Below are positions 17,604 to 27,170 of a stretch of 64,000 nt of DNA, piece after piece; within the stretch, counting starts at the first letter, position 1, and each line of letters opens with the position of its first letter. The stretch is from Zygosaccharomyces rouxii. Taxonomy: Eukaryota; Ascomycota; Saccharomycetes; Saccharomycetales; Saccharomycetaceae. The translations under genes and the position numbers were made by a program. The stretch covers positions 1,304,501 through 1,368,500 of the forward strand of contig NC_012995.1 of the NCBI RefSeq assembly GCF_000026365.1, given 5' to 3'. The notes below the pieces were generated by a model. That model had not been told where the DNA came from, did not search any database, and was given only the letters and a program-made list of their open reading frames with translations.

Positions 17604-18412
17604 TGATTAGTTTCAAGAGGAATTTAGCCACTGCTGCTCAAAATGGTAGTAGCAGTAGTGGTCGTATTGCCGCCGGTCTGATATTATCACGAACCCCCAT
17701 TGTTACGCCGGAGATTAACCAATTGGAATCACAATACTACGAATACCAAAATCAACTGAGGCGTCGTCTTATGTGGACATTTCCCTATTATTTCTACTAC
17801 AAGAAAGGTACAGTTGCAGAACGTCGATTTATTTCAGCGCAGAGAGGTCCAATAAATAGACAGCCAGGAGTTTGGTATCCAAAGGGAGTTCCCGATATTA
17901 AGCATAACAGAGAAAGATCTAAAAAACAGGAAATAGTTTTACCCAGGGAAAACAGTGAAAATTCTCAAAGTGGTGATGATCTTTCCAGACCCATTGCACC
18001 TAATTCAAGAGTAACACAGGCCGATGAAAAGGGCGATCTGTCAAGCTTAGAAAGACAATTGGCAAGAACCCTTTACTTATTAGTGGAAAATGGTAAAGGT
18101 GAATGGAAATTTCCCTCATTTGAAGTAGAAAACGATGATATCCCCTTACACATCAGCGCAGAAGAAGGCCTCAAAGGGTTAGGTGGACAAGAATTGTTAA
18201 CGTGGAGTGTTTCAAATACACCTGCAGGTGTCTTACAAAATTCTGATGGTAAGCATGAATTTTTAATGAAATCTCACATTCTAGCAGGTAAATTTGAATT
18301 ACAACAAAAGAAAAATTTCCAAAGATTTGCATGGTTGACAAAGGATGAGGTTAAGAAACATGTTGATGATAAATACTTTGCAGAGACTGGATTCCTCTTG
18401 GCAGATATTTAA
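17603..18412 (+). CDS. MRPL17: Mitochondrial large-subunit ribosomal protein Mrpl17 (mL46)
   Basis: From the first in-frame ATG (17603) the protein has 269 residues. It starts with MISFKRNLATAAQ, an amphipathic basic presequence that fits mitochondrial import; the longer open frame begins only at a TTG (17549). The following RIAAGLILSR and LRRRLMWTFPYYFYYKKGT blocks are typical of mL46, and the C-terminal half is a Nudix-like fold (EWKFPSFE, FAWLTKDEV) without an obvious catalytic Nudix box. It is part of the mitoribosome large subunit. A uORF overlaps its start, and a canonical Puf3 site lies 17 nt after the stop. It converges on TEX1 with a 62-bp gap. Confidence 0.95.
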   Translation: MISFKRNLATAAQNGSSSSGRIAAGLILSRTPIVTPEINQLESQYYEYQNQLRRRLMWTFPYYFYYKKGTVAERRFISAQRGPINRQPGVWYPKGVPDIKHNRERSKKQEIVLPRENSENSQSGDDLSRPIAPNSRVTQADEKGDLSSLERQLARTLYLLVENGKGEWKFPSFEVENDDIPLHISAEEGLKGLGGQELLTWSVSNTPAGVLQNSDGKHEFLMKSHILAGKFELQQKKNFQRFAWLTKDEVKKHVDDKYFAETGFLLADI

Positions 18413-18429
18413 TTACGACGATAAATTCA

Positions 18430-18437
18430 TGTAAATA
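18430..18437 (+). promoter_or_regulatory. Puf3-type motif in the MRPL17 3' UTR
   Basis: TGTAAATA preceded by CA gives C at -2, the full Puf3 consensus (CNUGUAHAUA), 17 nt after the MRPL17 stop. Puf3 is known to bind mRNAs of nuclear-encoded mitochondrial proteins, especially mitoribosome subunits, so motif and host agree well. Confidence 0.7.
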
Positions 18438-18474
18438 ATATACATAAACAAAAAATCATAATTCAATTTCTCAA

Positions 18475-19683
18475 TTAAAATCTATCATTGAACCTACTTG
18501 TTTTGGGGAGATCCCATTTCGAGACTCTAGCACGTTCTTTCGAGTCCTTTTTAATTGGTTTTCTTTGGATACGACTGCGAGAGTTTCTTCTTTCATTTTC
18601 CACTTTGTAAAACGAAATTAAGTCGTTATAATTACCTGGTGTAAAATGTCTTTCGATGGAATCGTCTTTACCAGAGAGTATGAACCACGACTTATCTGGA
18701 TAAAATTTAATTAATGGATCTGATTCTGTTGTTTTCAAATTCTGTGATGCCAACAACTGTAGTTCATTAGTATCATAAAACTGTACAGTATTATCGGCTG
18801 TGGTCACAGCTAAAATCTTGCCCGACGGATCCACATCCATACAGCATATGCGAGAGTGTTTATCAATTGTTTTTTCACAACACATCGTCGCTAATCCCCA
18901 TATGTTGCAACTACCATCTGCACCTCCTGTAATCAATTTTTCTCCCCAGGGATCCATCACCATGGAAGTAATGGCTGATCTGTGGGCTTCTATGAATAAC
19001 AATGGTCGCACTGAATCTTCCCCCACTTGTAATATACACATTTTACCGCTGTTGAGCCCTACGATCACGTGTGAACCCGAATTGGTCCAAACCACTGCCG
19101 TAATCACATCATCATCGCTAACATTAGCCTCAAGCTCATCCAATTGATAACTCTGCTTCAACTGATAGTCCGATTTAACATCCCAAAACTGCAGCACAAG
19201 ACCCTGTTGAGATAGCAACCAACGACCTTGAGCGTCAAATATGCATCTCTCAATCTTGTTGTTCTTGTTACCTGAGCTTAAAGTTCTCAACTTGACAATT
19301 TCTCTCTTTTTCTCATCAACCCCCCATATGTACAGTTCGTGATTCCCACTACAAGTAGCAAACTCTGAGATTTCCTGATGATTCCAAGAAACCCAACGAG
19401 ACATAGCATTCGGTATGACCATTTTCTTTGACCGTGCAAATGATACGTTGGCGAGCCTCCAGACCGTCAGCGATCCATCCTCTCTACTATAGGCCATGTA
19501 ATGACCCGAAGGGTGGAATTCTAAATTCAAAATACGATTAGATGAAATGGGTGCTGCAAATCTCGACTGCGATCGAGATACCACATGCGAATACCTATCG
19601 TCCTCAATAGCTTCTACATGCTGCTTGTTCAGCATACCACTGACCAGTTTCTCACAGTAACCATTGACTACGTTGCTATTCAT
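18475..19683 (-). CDS. TEX1: TREX-complex WD40 protein Tex1
   Basis: A 402-residue WD-repeat protein starting at the ATG at 19683 (one codon inside a frame that opens at GTG). Tex1 associates with THO in the TREX complex, which couples transcription with mRNA export in the nucleus. WD blades are visible as FHPSGHYMAYSREDGSLTVW, TNSGSHVIVGLNSGKMCIL, MDPWGEKLITGGADGSCNIW and VDPSGKILAVTTADNTVQFYD. The C-terminus is basic (SRSRIQRKPIKKDS). Length and motif order match S. cerevisiae Tex1 (422). It diverges from RTC4. Confidence 0.93.
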   Translation of the reverse strand: MNSNVVNGYCEKLVSGMLNKQHVEAIEDDRYSHVVSRSQSRFAAPISSNRILNLEFHPSGHYMAYSREDGSLTVWRLANVSFARSKKMVIPNAMSRWVSWNHQEISEFATCSGNHELYIWGVDEKKREIVKLRTLSSGNKNNKIERCIFDAQGRWLLSQQGLVLQFWDVKSDYQLKQSYQLDELEANVSDDDVITAVVWTNSGSHVIVGLNSGKMCILQVGEDSVRPLLFIEAHRSAITSMVMDPWGEKLITGGADGSCNIWGLATMCCEKTIDKHSRICCMDVDPSGKILAVTTADNTVQFYDTNELQLLASQNLKTTESDPLIKFYPDKSWFILSGKDDSIERHFTPGNYNDLISFYKVENERRNSRSRIQRKPIKKDSKERARVSKWDLPKTSRFNDRF

Positions 19684-20305
19684 CACGCACTCTTGGCCTT
19701 TCTCTGCCTAGGGAAAGGTGGTCTTTTTTTTTCTTTTCCTCTGTATGGAGTTCGGTCCATCGTTGATTATAGTACTTACATTACCATTTCTTCTTCCATG
19801 CCGCGGTGTACGGGGTTCATCAACTTTTGAGACGAGAAAGAAGGGTAAAAACAAAACTATCTACAATAGAACTATGTCAATGACTCAAGATGACCCTAAA
19901 CCAAATTGTAGTGGCTTGTTAAAGGCCAGCTCTGCCCAACCCTCTGATCTCTGCCCTGCTTCTTTCCACTCGGGTTCGAACCTTCAAGGTGATGTCGGTA
20001 ACCCGAGGGTATAACGCACGTAGTACTGCAACAGAATTTTTTTCTTTTCTCACCTTACCTATACGAGAGGCTTACAATTGCATTAAAAGGTAAGGGAAAA
20101 AATCACGATATAAAGAAATGGTAGGATTGCACAAATTTCCATAAACAAAGGCATGTCCCCAAAGCATAGCTCAATATTATCTTGATCAACTACTTACTTT
20201 TTTTCATTCGGCGCGCCATTGGATCATACTTTAGAAGAAAAAAAAATACAAGGACTTCAATAATGGTAGTGTCAACGACAGTAACAATGAGCTAAGCGAT
20301 TGTCA
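19684..20305. promoter_or_regulatory. Divergent intergenic region TEX1 / RTC4
   Basis: A 622-bp region with a Gcn4-type TGACTCA at 19881-19887, T-rich stretches (19723-19740, 20036-20050) and a short palindromic GGTTCGAACC at 19975-19984. The last resembles a Pol III B box, but no tRNA can be folded around it. A 10-codon uORF precedes RTC4. Open frames at 19585-20014 look like chance. Confidence 0.45.
20263..20295 (+). CDS. 10-codon upstream ORF before RTC4
   Basis: ATG at 20263 opens a frame of 10 codons (MVVSTTVTMS) ending in TAA at 20293-20295, ten bases before the RTC4 ATG. It is out of frame with RTC4. Function is unknown; it would matter only if the transcript starts upstream of it. 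Confidence 0.3.
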   Translation: MVVSTTVTMS

Positions 20306-21154
20306 ATGGGTATTGAGGTTGGAAAAAGAAGACTTGTGTATACAACATCTAGAAACAACGACCGTAATTTGGACTTCCTCAAAAGAAGACGTATTGAAGA
20401 TTCTTCTAGTAGCAGTGACCATGAGGACAATCAACGGGGAAGCCTTTCATCATCATCGTCAAGTGAAGAAGATAGCGATCGTGATGATTCACACGTATCT
20501 TTGAGACAGAGTGTGGATGACAGAGATTTAGAAATCACAAAAAAAAGGGAGGAAATCTTGGACACTTCTGAAATAAAACCAATTGAGAGGCAGAAGAAAT
20601 CCTATGACGATGAGCAAGGAGACGTGGATCAAATATGCAAATGGTTTATGGACCGGTACAAGTTTCCCAAGATTTTGTATGCCTCTGAATTGCTCGAAAA
20701 AGCGACACCGTTGTTGCCCATAGTGAGGGACATGTATCGAGGGCTTGTCGATTCTCACTATAAATTCGAAGCCAATGAGATGAGGCAGTCCTCGCAGAGG
20801 GCGATTTTATCTGTACAAGAATTTAGAAATATGGATCTCACTAAATTTACGGCTGGTTACTATGGTATGAAAAGACAGTTCCAGATTGGAGAGGTTATTT
20901 TACAAAAATACAAATCCTTCCTCTTGAGGAGACAAGGAGATACGATGAAGTGGTGGGGGGTATCAGATTTTGCCCATTACGTATTAGCGCCGGAGGTGCT
21001 GGTATCGTTATGCATTAAAGAGATGCAATTGAGTGATGACGTTTATGATAAGAATGCAAGGGAAAGAGCTTATGACATATTTGTCAATACGGTGAAATTC
21101 GGCACTTTAGTAGCAGATCAAAGTCCGTTGGAGCCATGGGAGGTTACCCCGTGA
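20306..21154 (+). CDS. RTC4: Rtc4-domain nuclear protein
   Basis: A 282-residue protein from the first in-frame ATG (20306). The N-terminal ~100 residues are basic then Ser/Asp/Glu-rich (tract around DSSSSSDHED and SSSSSSEEDSDRDD). The C-terminal ~170 residues are the RTC4-like domain (KFPKILYASELLEKATPLLP, DLTKFTAGYYGMKRQFQIGE, WGVSDFAHYVLAPEVLVSLCI). S. cerevisiae Rtc4 is about 400 residues with a longer disordered N-terminus. It was found as a suppressor of cdc13 telomere-capping defects; its molecular role is unclear. The position between TEX1 and GIS2 matches S. cerevisiae. Confidence 0.9.
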   Translation: MGIEVGKRRLVYTTSRNNDRNLDFLKRRRIEDSSSSSDHEDNQRGSLSSSSSSEEDSDRDDSHVSLRQSVDDRDLEITKKREEILDTSEIKPIERQKKSYDDEQGDVDQICKWFMDRYKFPKILYASELLEKATPLLPIVRDMYRGLVDSHYKFEANEMRQSSQRAILSVQEFRNMDLTKFTAGYYGMKRQFQIGEVILQKYKSFLLRRQGDTMKWWGVSDFAHYVLAPEVLVSLCIKEMQLSDDVYDKNARERAYDIFVNTVKFGTLVADQSPLEPWEVTP

Positions 21155-21820
21155 AAATCATGTGGACTGGAGAAGGAAGAAAAGAAGAAAAGAAAAAAGA
21201 AAAGAAACAAGAACAATGATCATCTGCAACGAAAAAAAATTTCAGTCAAGAATTTTTTTTTCTTCCGCGGCGGAAAATGTTGAAAAAGAAAACTGCAGAA
21301 TTATTTAACCGGATGAGCAAAGGACTGAGATTAGATCGAAAGCAGTGTTTCTCCCTGCAGGATTAATAAAAATCCGATTCTAGGAAAAGAAGGTCGTTTA
21401 CGTTTTACTCTCGACTCAGTTCGGTTCTTTTCCTTTCTCTACTTCTTTTTGCCCTTCTTGTCTGTTCCTTCTTTTTCCTACTTTGTTGGTAACATTTAAC
21501 GTAACATTGGTTCATTTCTTTTTGGGTTTTAATTTTTTTTTTTTTTTTCACTTCATTTGTAATTGAAATTTTAACCTTTTGAAAATTTGAGCTTCAGGTT
21601 CGCCAGTGGAAAGTAATAATCGATTGTACTTTAGTATTGCACACGATCCCATACCATTTCTTCTCACCTAGTTGAAAATTTATTACGGTTACCACAATCA
21701 ATAGTAATTGATCGATATCGAGACTGCAGGTTTTTTTTTGAAACTATCTTCTGAAAAAAACTGAAAAATTTCGAGTGTAAAATCCAAAAGAATAATAATA
21801 TTATTATCAATACATTGACT
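21155..21820. promoter_or_regulatory. Long upstream region of GIS2
   Basis: A 666-bp gap between same-strand genes. It contains purine-rich DNA just after RTC4 (21168-21240), a perfect 13-bp palindrome (21263-21275), pyrimidine-rich DNA (21420-21480) and a T16 run (21533-21548). I see no additional frame, tRNA or snoRNA. It looks like a large promoter plus a long GIS2 leader. Confidence 0.45.
21263..21275. repeat. Perfect 13-bp palindrome TTCCGC-G-GCGGAA
   Basis: Six-base arms with a single central base. The embedded CCG/CGG triplets resemble half-sites of Zn2Cys6 regulators, and the CGCG core resembles Rsc3-type sites. It lies 546 bp upstream of GIS2 and 108 bp after RTC4. Confidence 0.5.
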
Positions 21821-22306
21821 ATGTCTCAAAAAGCTTGTTACGTCTGTGGGAAAATTGGCCACTTAGCTGAAGAGTGTGATTCCGAAAGGTTGTGCTACAA
21901 CTGTAACAAACCTGGTCACGTTCAATCAGAATGTACTTTGCCAAGAACTGTCGAGTTTAAGCAATGTTATAACTGTGGTGAAACAGGTCACGTTAAAACC
22001 GAATGTACCGTTCAAAGATGTTACAACTGTAACCAAACTGGTCATATCTCAAGAGAATGTCCGGAACCAAAGAAAAGTAGATTTGCTAGTGCCGGTGCTC
22101 CAACTGGTGGAAAGCCTAAGGTTTCCTGCTACAGATGTGGTGGACCTAACCACATGGCAAAGGACTGCTTGCAAAGTGGATCCAAGTGTTACTCATGTGG
22201 TAAATTCGGCCACTTGTCCAAGGAGTGCCCTTCTGGTCCAGGTGAAAAAATTTGTTACAACTGTAACGGATCTGGCCACATCTCCAAGGACTGTCCTGTC
22301 GCTTGA
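21821..22306 (+). CDS. GIS2: CCHC zinc-knuckle RNA-binding protein Gis2 (CNBP homolog)
   Basis: A 161-residue protein made almost entirely of seven CX2CX4HX4C knuckles (first CYVCGKIGHLAEEC, last CYNCNGSGHISKDC). The start ATG at 21821 gives MSQKACYVCGKIGH, the conserved N-terminus; two codons upstream the frame opens only at a TTG. Gis2 is a cytoplasmic translational regulator that associates with polysomes and stress granules and is the orthologue of human CNBP. Between knuckles 4 and 5 there is a spacer (KKSRFASAGAPTGGKPK) somewhat longer than in S. cerevisiae. It converges on FOL1 with a 292-bp gap. Confidence 0.98.
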   Translation: MSQKACYVCGKIGHLAEECDSERLCYNCNKPGHVQSECTLPRTVEFKQCYNCGETGHVKTECTVQRCYNCNQTGHISRECPEPKKSRFASAGAPTGGKPKVSCYRCGGPNHMAKDCLQSGSKCYSCGKFGHLSKECPSGPGEKICYNCNGSGHISKDCPVA

Positions 22307-22598
22307 ATGGACTTGAAGAGAAGATATTAAGGTATAACTACTGTGCAAAAAAGAATAATAAAATAATAACAATAAAAAACAAAACAAAAAAAAAAGAGAA
22401 AGTGCATTACATCTAGTCTGTTTCACTATTATAATAATCTCTTCTTTTTTTCAGCAGGTCTTATAACCGATACTATCGCTGCTACAAAAAAGATCCCATT
22501 AAAAAAATTAAAAAAAAAAAGACGGAAAAAGAGGAAAAAAATTATTATTGTTGTCTAGTATTTATGTAGTATTATTACAAAGCTCCTCCACCACTATT

Positions 22599-25192
22599 TT
22601 AGACACCCTTGTAAATTGCATCTGCCATCCTTATCGCCTTCGAACAGTTGGCATAGTCGTGAATTCTGATCACATCAGCGCCAAATCCAACGCATGATGT
22701 TATCACCGAACCTGTAGCGAAATCTCTCTTACTTGCATCCGGTTCATCCGTGATTTTACCAATGAATGCCTTTCTAGAAGGTCCCACTAGTATTGGGATA
22801 TTCCGGAAATTCACGTATTCACCATCCTTTGTAAATTTACAATAGTTTTTCAAAAGGGATAAATGTCTTATTACTTGCAAGTTGTTCTTGCCATTTTTGG
22901 CGAATCCAAGCCCAGGATCTAACACTAATTGCCAACGACGGACATTTTTGAGTAATGCCCAGGAATAACGATCTGAAATCTCCCTTGCAATACTTCGAAT
23001 GACATTGGTTCCTGTTTTGGATGGAAGTCTTTGGTAGAACATAAACTCTTTAGTCTGAGTATCTCCTGACTCTAATCCGTCATCGTCATATTTTGCCATA
23101 TGAACCATGTTGGATATGTCGCCTCTTGTGTGGGAAAGGACATAGGAAACTTCAGGATGTTGGGCAACGACGTCAAACATGGAAGCATCGAAAGTTCCGC
23201 CTGAAATGTCATTGATCATATCCGCCCCTGCTTCAATGGTTTTCAACGCAACTTGAGATCTGTAGGTATCGATGGAAATAATGATTTTTTCTTGTTCCCA
23301 ATCCTTGCGACTTCTAATGGCTTTAATCAAGGGAACCGTTCTTTGTAATTCTATATCTTGTTCGATCTGTTCTGAATTTGGTCTAGTGGAACAGCCTCCG
23401 ATGTCAATTATGATAGAATCGTGCAGTTTCAAACCTTCATCATACATGTGCTGCACACGATCTAACTGCTTATCCAGATTGTGATAAAATTCATTGCCAT
23501 CTGAAAATGAATCCGGTGTTGTATTCAAGACACACATCATGTATGAAGGTGATTGGGAAACCATTGTTGTCTTGCCAGTAAAATCATCAAATTTTTCAAC
23601 GGTCTTAAATTTGAGAAACCGATTGTGGCCATTGATTGTAGGCAATGGGATTAATTTCCACAACTGATCCTCTAAATTACCCTTGGCGTATATTTGGCTT
23701 AAATGGCTAGTCAATGGTTCGCAAGTCAAGGGGTGGATTAAATCAAACGGTACTAATTCACAAAGGGGTTCTAGCACAAATGACCTTTCTAACATTCTTG
23801 CGTGTGGGATTGTCAGTTCGGAATCATTTAGTAGAACTTGTTCATTGTCTGCATTCAGATACATGATAATATCCAAGTCAATAGTTCTGGGGCCATTATC
23901 GATTTGTTTGACCCTCTTCAGCTCTTTGTATTCAATTTCCTTACAAAGTTTGAGCAATTCTAGTGGCTTCAAGTTGGTACTGATCTCAATACAACCATTC
24001 ATGAAAAGATTTTGATTGGTGAAATACATCGGTTCACTTTCAAATAATGAAGAAACTTGGTTTACTGTCACTTGAGGATTCGTTTTCAGAAGATCTATGG
24101 CCAATTGAATGTTTTGAAACCTGTCACCTAGATTTGACCCAAATGCCAAATATGCCTTGTTCCATCTATCATCAGTGTTGGTTTTGATTTCATCGGAATA
24201 TATGGGTAGATCGAACTCTTTAGTACCTTTCGAAGGGACAGCTTTGTTCGACAATTGGAACGATTCTAACTCTTTAGAAGTTCTCTGACAGCTCACACCA
24301 ACCCCATCTGTATTGGTTATGGCATTCAGTTTAATAATCTTCACTGTGATGGGTAATCCAGGACGTTCTTGGAAATATTTATCTAGTGATACAACCTTGG
24401 CAACAGATTCTGCTAAACTTTCCACAGTCTTGAAATTGCAATTTTCCACATATTCTGCCACGTTATCAATAATGCCCTTGTAAGGTGGTGAATGTAAACT
24501 GTCCTTTGTCCATGGCAATTCCAAGTCAATCGTCACAAACTGTTTACGCAACCTTTCAAAAGTGAAAACCCCCAACAATGTTAACAATTTGAAGTTAGAA
24601 ATCCGTAAGATGTCGTAATCCTGATTTCTGGTGTCCACGACGGCAGAAATGTCATCGCATCTCACATGAGCAGTCTTCGTTTGGAGACTCAATTCCAAAT
24701 TTTTAATGCCTTGGTATTTGGATATTAAATAGTTAGAAGTCATCCTTGAAGCCTTGCCTAACGAACCCCAATCATTTTGAGAATTGATAAATCTAGTGAC
24801 ATCATTCGATATGACTGCGTAGTTTAGAGAGTATCGAAGATCATCACTAGCGGCAGCTTTATTGAAATCCGTCAACATCTTCATAGTAATGAAACATCTC
24901 TGTGGATCCTTACGATCCCAAAAATCAGGTCCTACTACAGCATCGACCTGCAACTTGTCAATATGAACATTGTCTTCCATTGACAATAAAGCTGGAAGAA
25001 CGGTAGGTTTATGTTGTAAAGATTTAGTGGACCAAGTATGAAACCTGCTGATGGTCCGAAGATTCCTTAAAAACCTTGTGGAAGTCGACACTTTGGCGGA
25101 AAATGTAGTTAGTACTTGTTACTTTGCAAGTCCATTTAATTGAACTTTTTTCTAATCAATTGTTATCTTTTTTTTTGTCATGATGACTTACT
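22599..25192 (-). CDS. FOL1: Trifunctional folate enzyme (aldolase / HPPK / dihydropteroate synthase), predicted spliced start
   Basis: Predicted CDS is complement(22599..25090 joined to base 25192), 830 residues. Two dihydroneopterin-aldolase-like units (residues ~40-270) precede HPPK (AFGSNLGDRFQNIQLAIDLL; GPRTIDLDIIMY; IPHARMLERSFVL) and DHPS (LNTTPDSFSDGN; DIGGCSTRPNSEQ; INDISGGTFD; LVGPSRKAFIG). The enzyme makes dihydropteroate for folate. Exon 2 opens with STSTRFLRNLRTISRF, a strong mitochondrial presequence, but the genomic frame has no ATG ahead of it, only a GTG at 25091. Removing a 101-nt intron (GTAAGT, TACTAAC, first AG) joins A to TG and makes the ATG. If unspliced, the first in-frame ATG is 24980 (MEDNVHIDK), which removes the presequence. 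The enzyme call is certain; the spliced start is strongly suggested, not proven. Confidence 0.9.
25091..25191 (-). other. Predicted 101-nt intron that assembles the FOL1 start codon
   Basis: On the minus strand the 5' site GTAAGT is at 25191-25186, a perfect branch point TACTAAC at 25114-25108, and the first AG after it is AAG at 25093-25091, 18 nt from the branch A (25109). Exon 1 ends in A (25192) and exon 2 begins TGTCGACT, so splicing creates ATG TCG ACT. The intron itself holds two short uORFs starting at 25181 and 25135. Confidence 0.72.
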
Positions 25193-25601
25193 GTCTTCGT
25201 GGTAAAATAATTTTAGATAAAATGATCAAGATCGATGATGTGTGGTCGGGCCTTTGAACTTAGCACATTAGTTAACTCTGTTCCACCCCGTCTTATCTTT
25301 TATTTTACTATACTTTCAATCGAATCTCTCTATAACGCTGACTCAAGACCGACCCTATTCTTTACAGATGAATAATTCCCTGTCAGCTCTTTATGGCGTT
25401 CTTCGGTCTATGATTGATTAGCCACAGATGTGTTCGAAAGCATCCAGAGAGGGGAATCTTGATTATTATTCCAAGCACCTTTCACTATCAGATTCCTTCA
25501 CCCTTTGAAAAGATATGGGACATTTTCTTGCGGGATACATGGTGAAAAAGATCACATAGTAATCAATTGAACTAGAGAAAAGAGATATAGACACAATTGT
25601 A
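25193..25601. promoter_or_regulatory. Divergent promoter FOL1 / COQ6
   Basis: A 409-bp divergent region with a Gcn4-type TGACTCA at 25339-25345 and a GATA-type TTATC near 25292. It also carries the untranslated exon 1 of FOL1 next to 25192. No further gene is seen. Confidence 0.45.
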
Positions 25602-27038
25602 ATGCTTGCCAGGTCTGCTATTGTGCGTAAATACGCTCTGAGAAAATTGGCGTCAACTGCTACTGCTACTCCCAAGTTGACCGATGTTCTCATTGTAGGA
25701 GGAGGACCCGCTGGTTTAACACTAGCTGCAGCTCTCAAATCGACCCCTAGGCTCCAACATCTCAAAACTACCTTAGTAGATGCCAGTGATTTGATGGGGA
25801 AGGTTGCACCTTTCTACGATTCCCCTCCAGAGAATTTCACCAATAGAGTCGTTAGTCTGACACCACCATCCAAGAGTTTTATAGAAACAAAAGCTGGTGC
25901 AAGAATGTTAGAGGACAGAATTCAGCCATATGATGGGATGTACGTCACTGACGGTCTTACAAATGCCACTTTAAATATGGAGAAGGATTCGATGGCTTAT
26001 ATGGTAGAAATTTTAAACATACAGTCTTCTTTGTTGAAAAGGCTCGAAGAATTGAATTTACCCAGTGAATCGTTGCAACTAATGGATAATACTAAAGTCG
26101 CTAGCATTGAATACAGTGATCCAGAGGACACTACGTCTTGGCCTATCGTGACGCTAGATAACGGTGAAGTCTTCAAGACAAGGTTATTAGTCGGAGCCGA
26201 TGGGTTTAATTCACCAGTGAGGAAATTTTCTGATATTCAAAGTCGTGGTTGGTTTTACAATAGATTCGGTGTGGTTGCTACTATGAAATTGGAATACCCG
26301 CCATATAAGCTTAGGGGTTGGCAAAGATTTTTGCCTACCGGGCCCATTGCCCACTTGGCGCTTCCAGATGATAATGCCACGTTGGTATGGAGTACTACCG
26401 AGCCATTGTCAAGACTACTAAGAGAGATTACACCGGAACAATTCACAGGTCTAGTAAACGCTGCATTTGTATTAGAGGATTCGGATTTGAAATATTTCTA
26501 CCGTCAATTGGAGAAGGGAACCATTTCCAACGAAAAACTGCTAGAAGATATCAATTTTAGAACAGAACAGGTCTACGATTCTCTAGAAAATGACGATTTG
26601 ATTGACGAAATTTATCCGCCAAGAGTCAAATCAATTCTGGGACCAAGTAGAGCCAGGTTCCCATTAAAAATGTTCCATGCCGACACTTACTGTAAAGATC
26701 GTATCGCTCTTGTGGGTGATGCTGCGCATGCTACGCATCCACTGGCCGGTCAAGGTCTAAATATGGGACAAGGTGATGTAGAAGCCCTTATCAAAGCACT
26801 AGAGAAGGCTTCAATGAGAGGTCATGATATCGGATCTTTGCTCAGTTTGCAACCTTTCTGGGCTGAACGTTACCCAATTAACAATATGCTTTTGGGAATG
26901 ACTGATAAATTACATAAGATTTACGGCACCGATTTCGCACCAATTGTGGCCCTCAGATCTTTAGGTGTTAGCATTATGAACAAGGTGGGCCCCTTGAAGA
27001 ATTTGATAAGTGGTACTTTGAGTGATTCGGGCAAGTAA
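25602..27038 (+). CDS. COQ6: Ubiquinone-biosynthesis flavin monooxygenase Coq6
   Basis: A 478-residue FAD-dependent monooxygenase. An N-terminal basic presequence (MLARSAIVRKYALRKLAST) suggests mitochondrial import. The dinucleotide-binding GGGPAG motif follows at ~34-39 (VLIVGGGPAGLTLAAAL), then the RLLVGADGFNSPVR segment and the FAD-ribityl motif GDAAHATHPLAGQGLNMGQGD near 380. Coq6 hydroxylates C5 of the ring in coenzyme Q synthesis at the matrix face of the inner membrane. It diverges from FOL1 and is followed after 132 bp by the cyclophilin-RRM gene. It lies on chromosome VII in S. cerevisiae, so it is an interleaved gene here. Confidence 0.96.
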   Translation: MLARSAIVRKYALRKLASTATATPKLTDVLIVGGGPAGLTLAAALKSTPRLQHLKTTLVDASDLMGKVAPFYDSPPENFTNRVVSLTPPSKSFIETKAGARMLEDRIQPYDGMYVTDGLTNATLNMEKDSMAYMVEILNIQSSLLKRLEELNLPSESLQLMDNTKVASIEYSDPEDTTSWPIVTLDNGEVFKTRLLVGADGFNSPVRKFSDIQSRGWFYNRFGVVATMKLEYPPYKLRGWQRFLPTGPIAHLALPDDNATLVWSTTEPLSRLLREITPEQFTGLVNAAFVLEDSDLKYFYRQLEKGTISNEKLLEDINFRTEQVYDSLENDDLIDEIYPPRVKSILGPSRARFPLKMFHADTYCKDRIALVGDAAHATHPLAGQGLNMGQGDVEALIKALEKASMRGHDIGSLLSLQPFWAERYPINNMLLGMTDKLHKIYGTDFAPIVALRSLGVSIMNKVGPLKNLISGTLSDSGK

Positions 27039-27170
27039 TTGGTACTTTATATTTATTGGCCTTGAGCTTTACTCTTTGCTTATGATTCACGTGATATATT
27101 TTTAAATATTGACATAGATTTCGATGATCTTTCAACATGCAAATCCGATGATGCTAAATACAATTGTCAA

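Noticed and set aside
19960..20000. GGTTCGAACCT resembling a tRNA T-loop/B box
   Set aside because: Neither strand gives a five-pair T stem or a plausible acceptor stem or A box, so no tRNA is called.
27087..27130. TCACGTGAT followed by AT-rich DNA, like centromere CDEI-CDEII
   Set aside because: The AT-rich part is too short and no CDEIII-type CCGAA core follows; the same holds for the other TCACGTGA sites.
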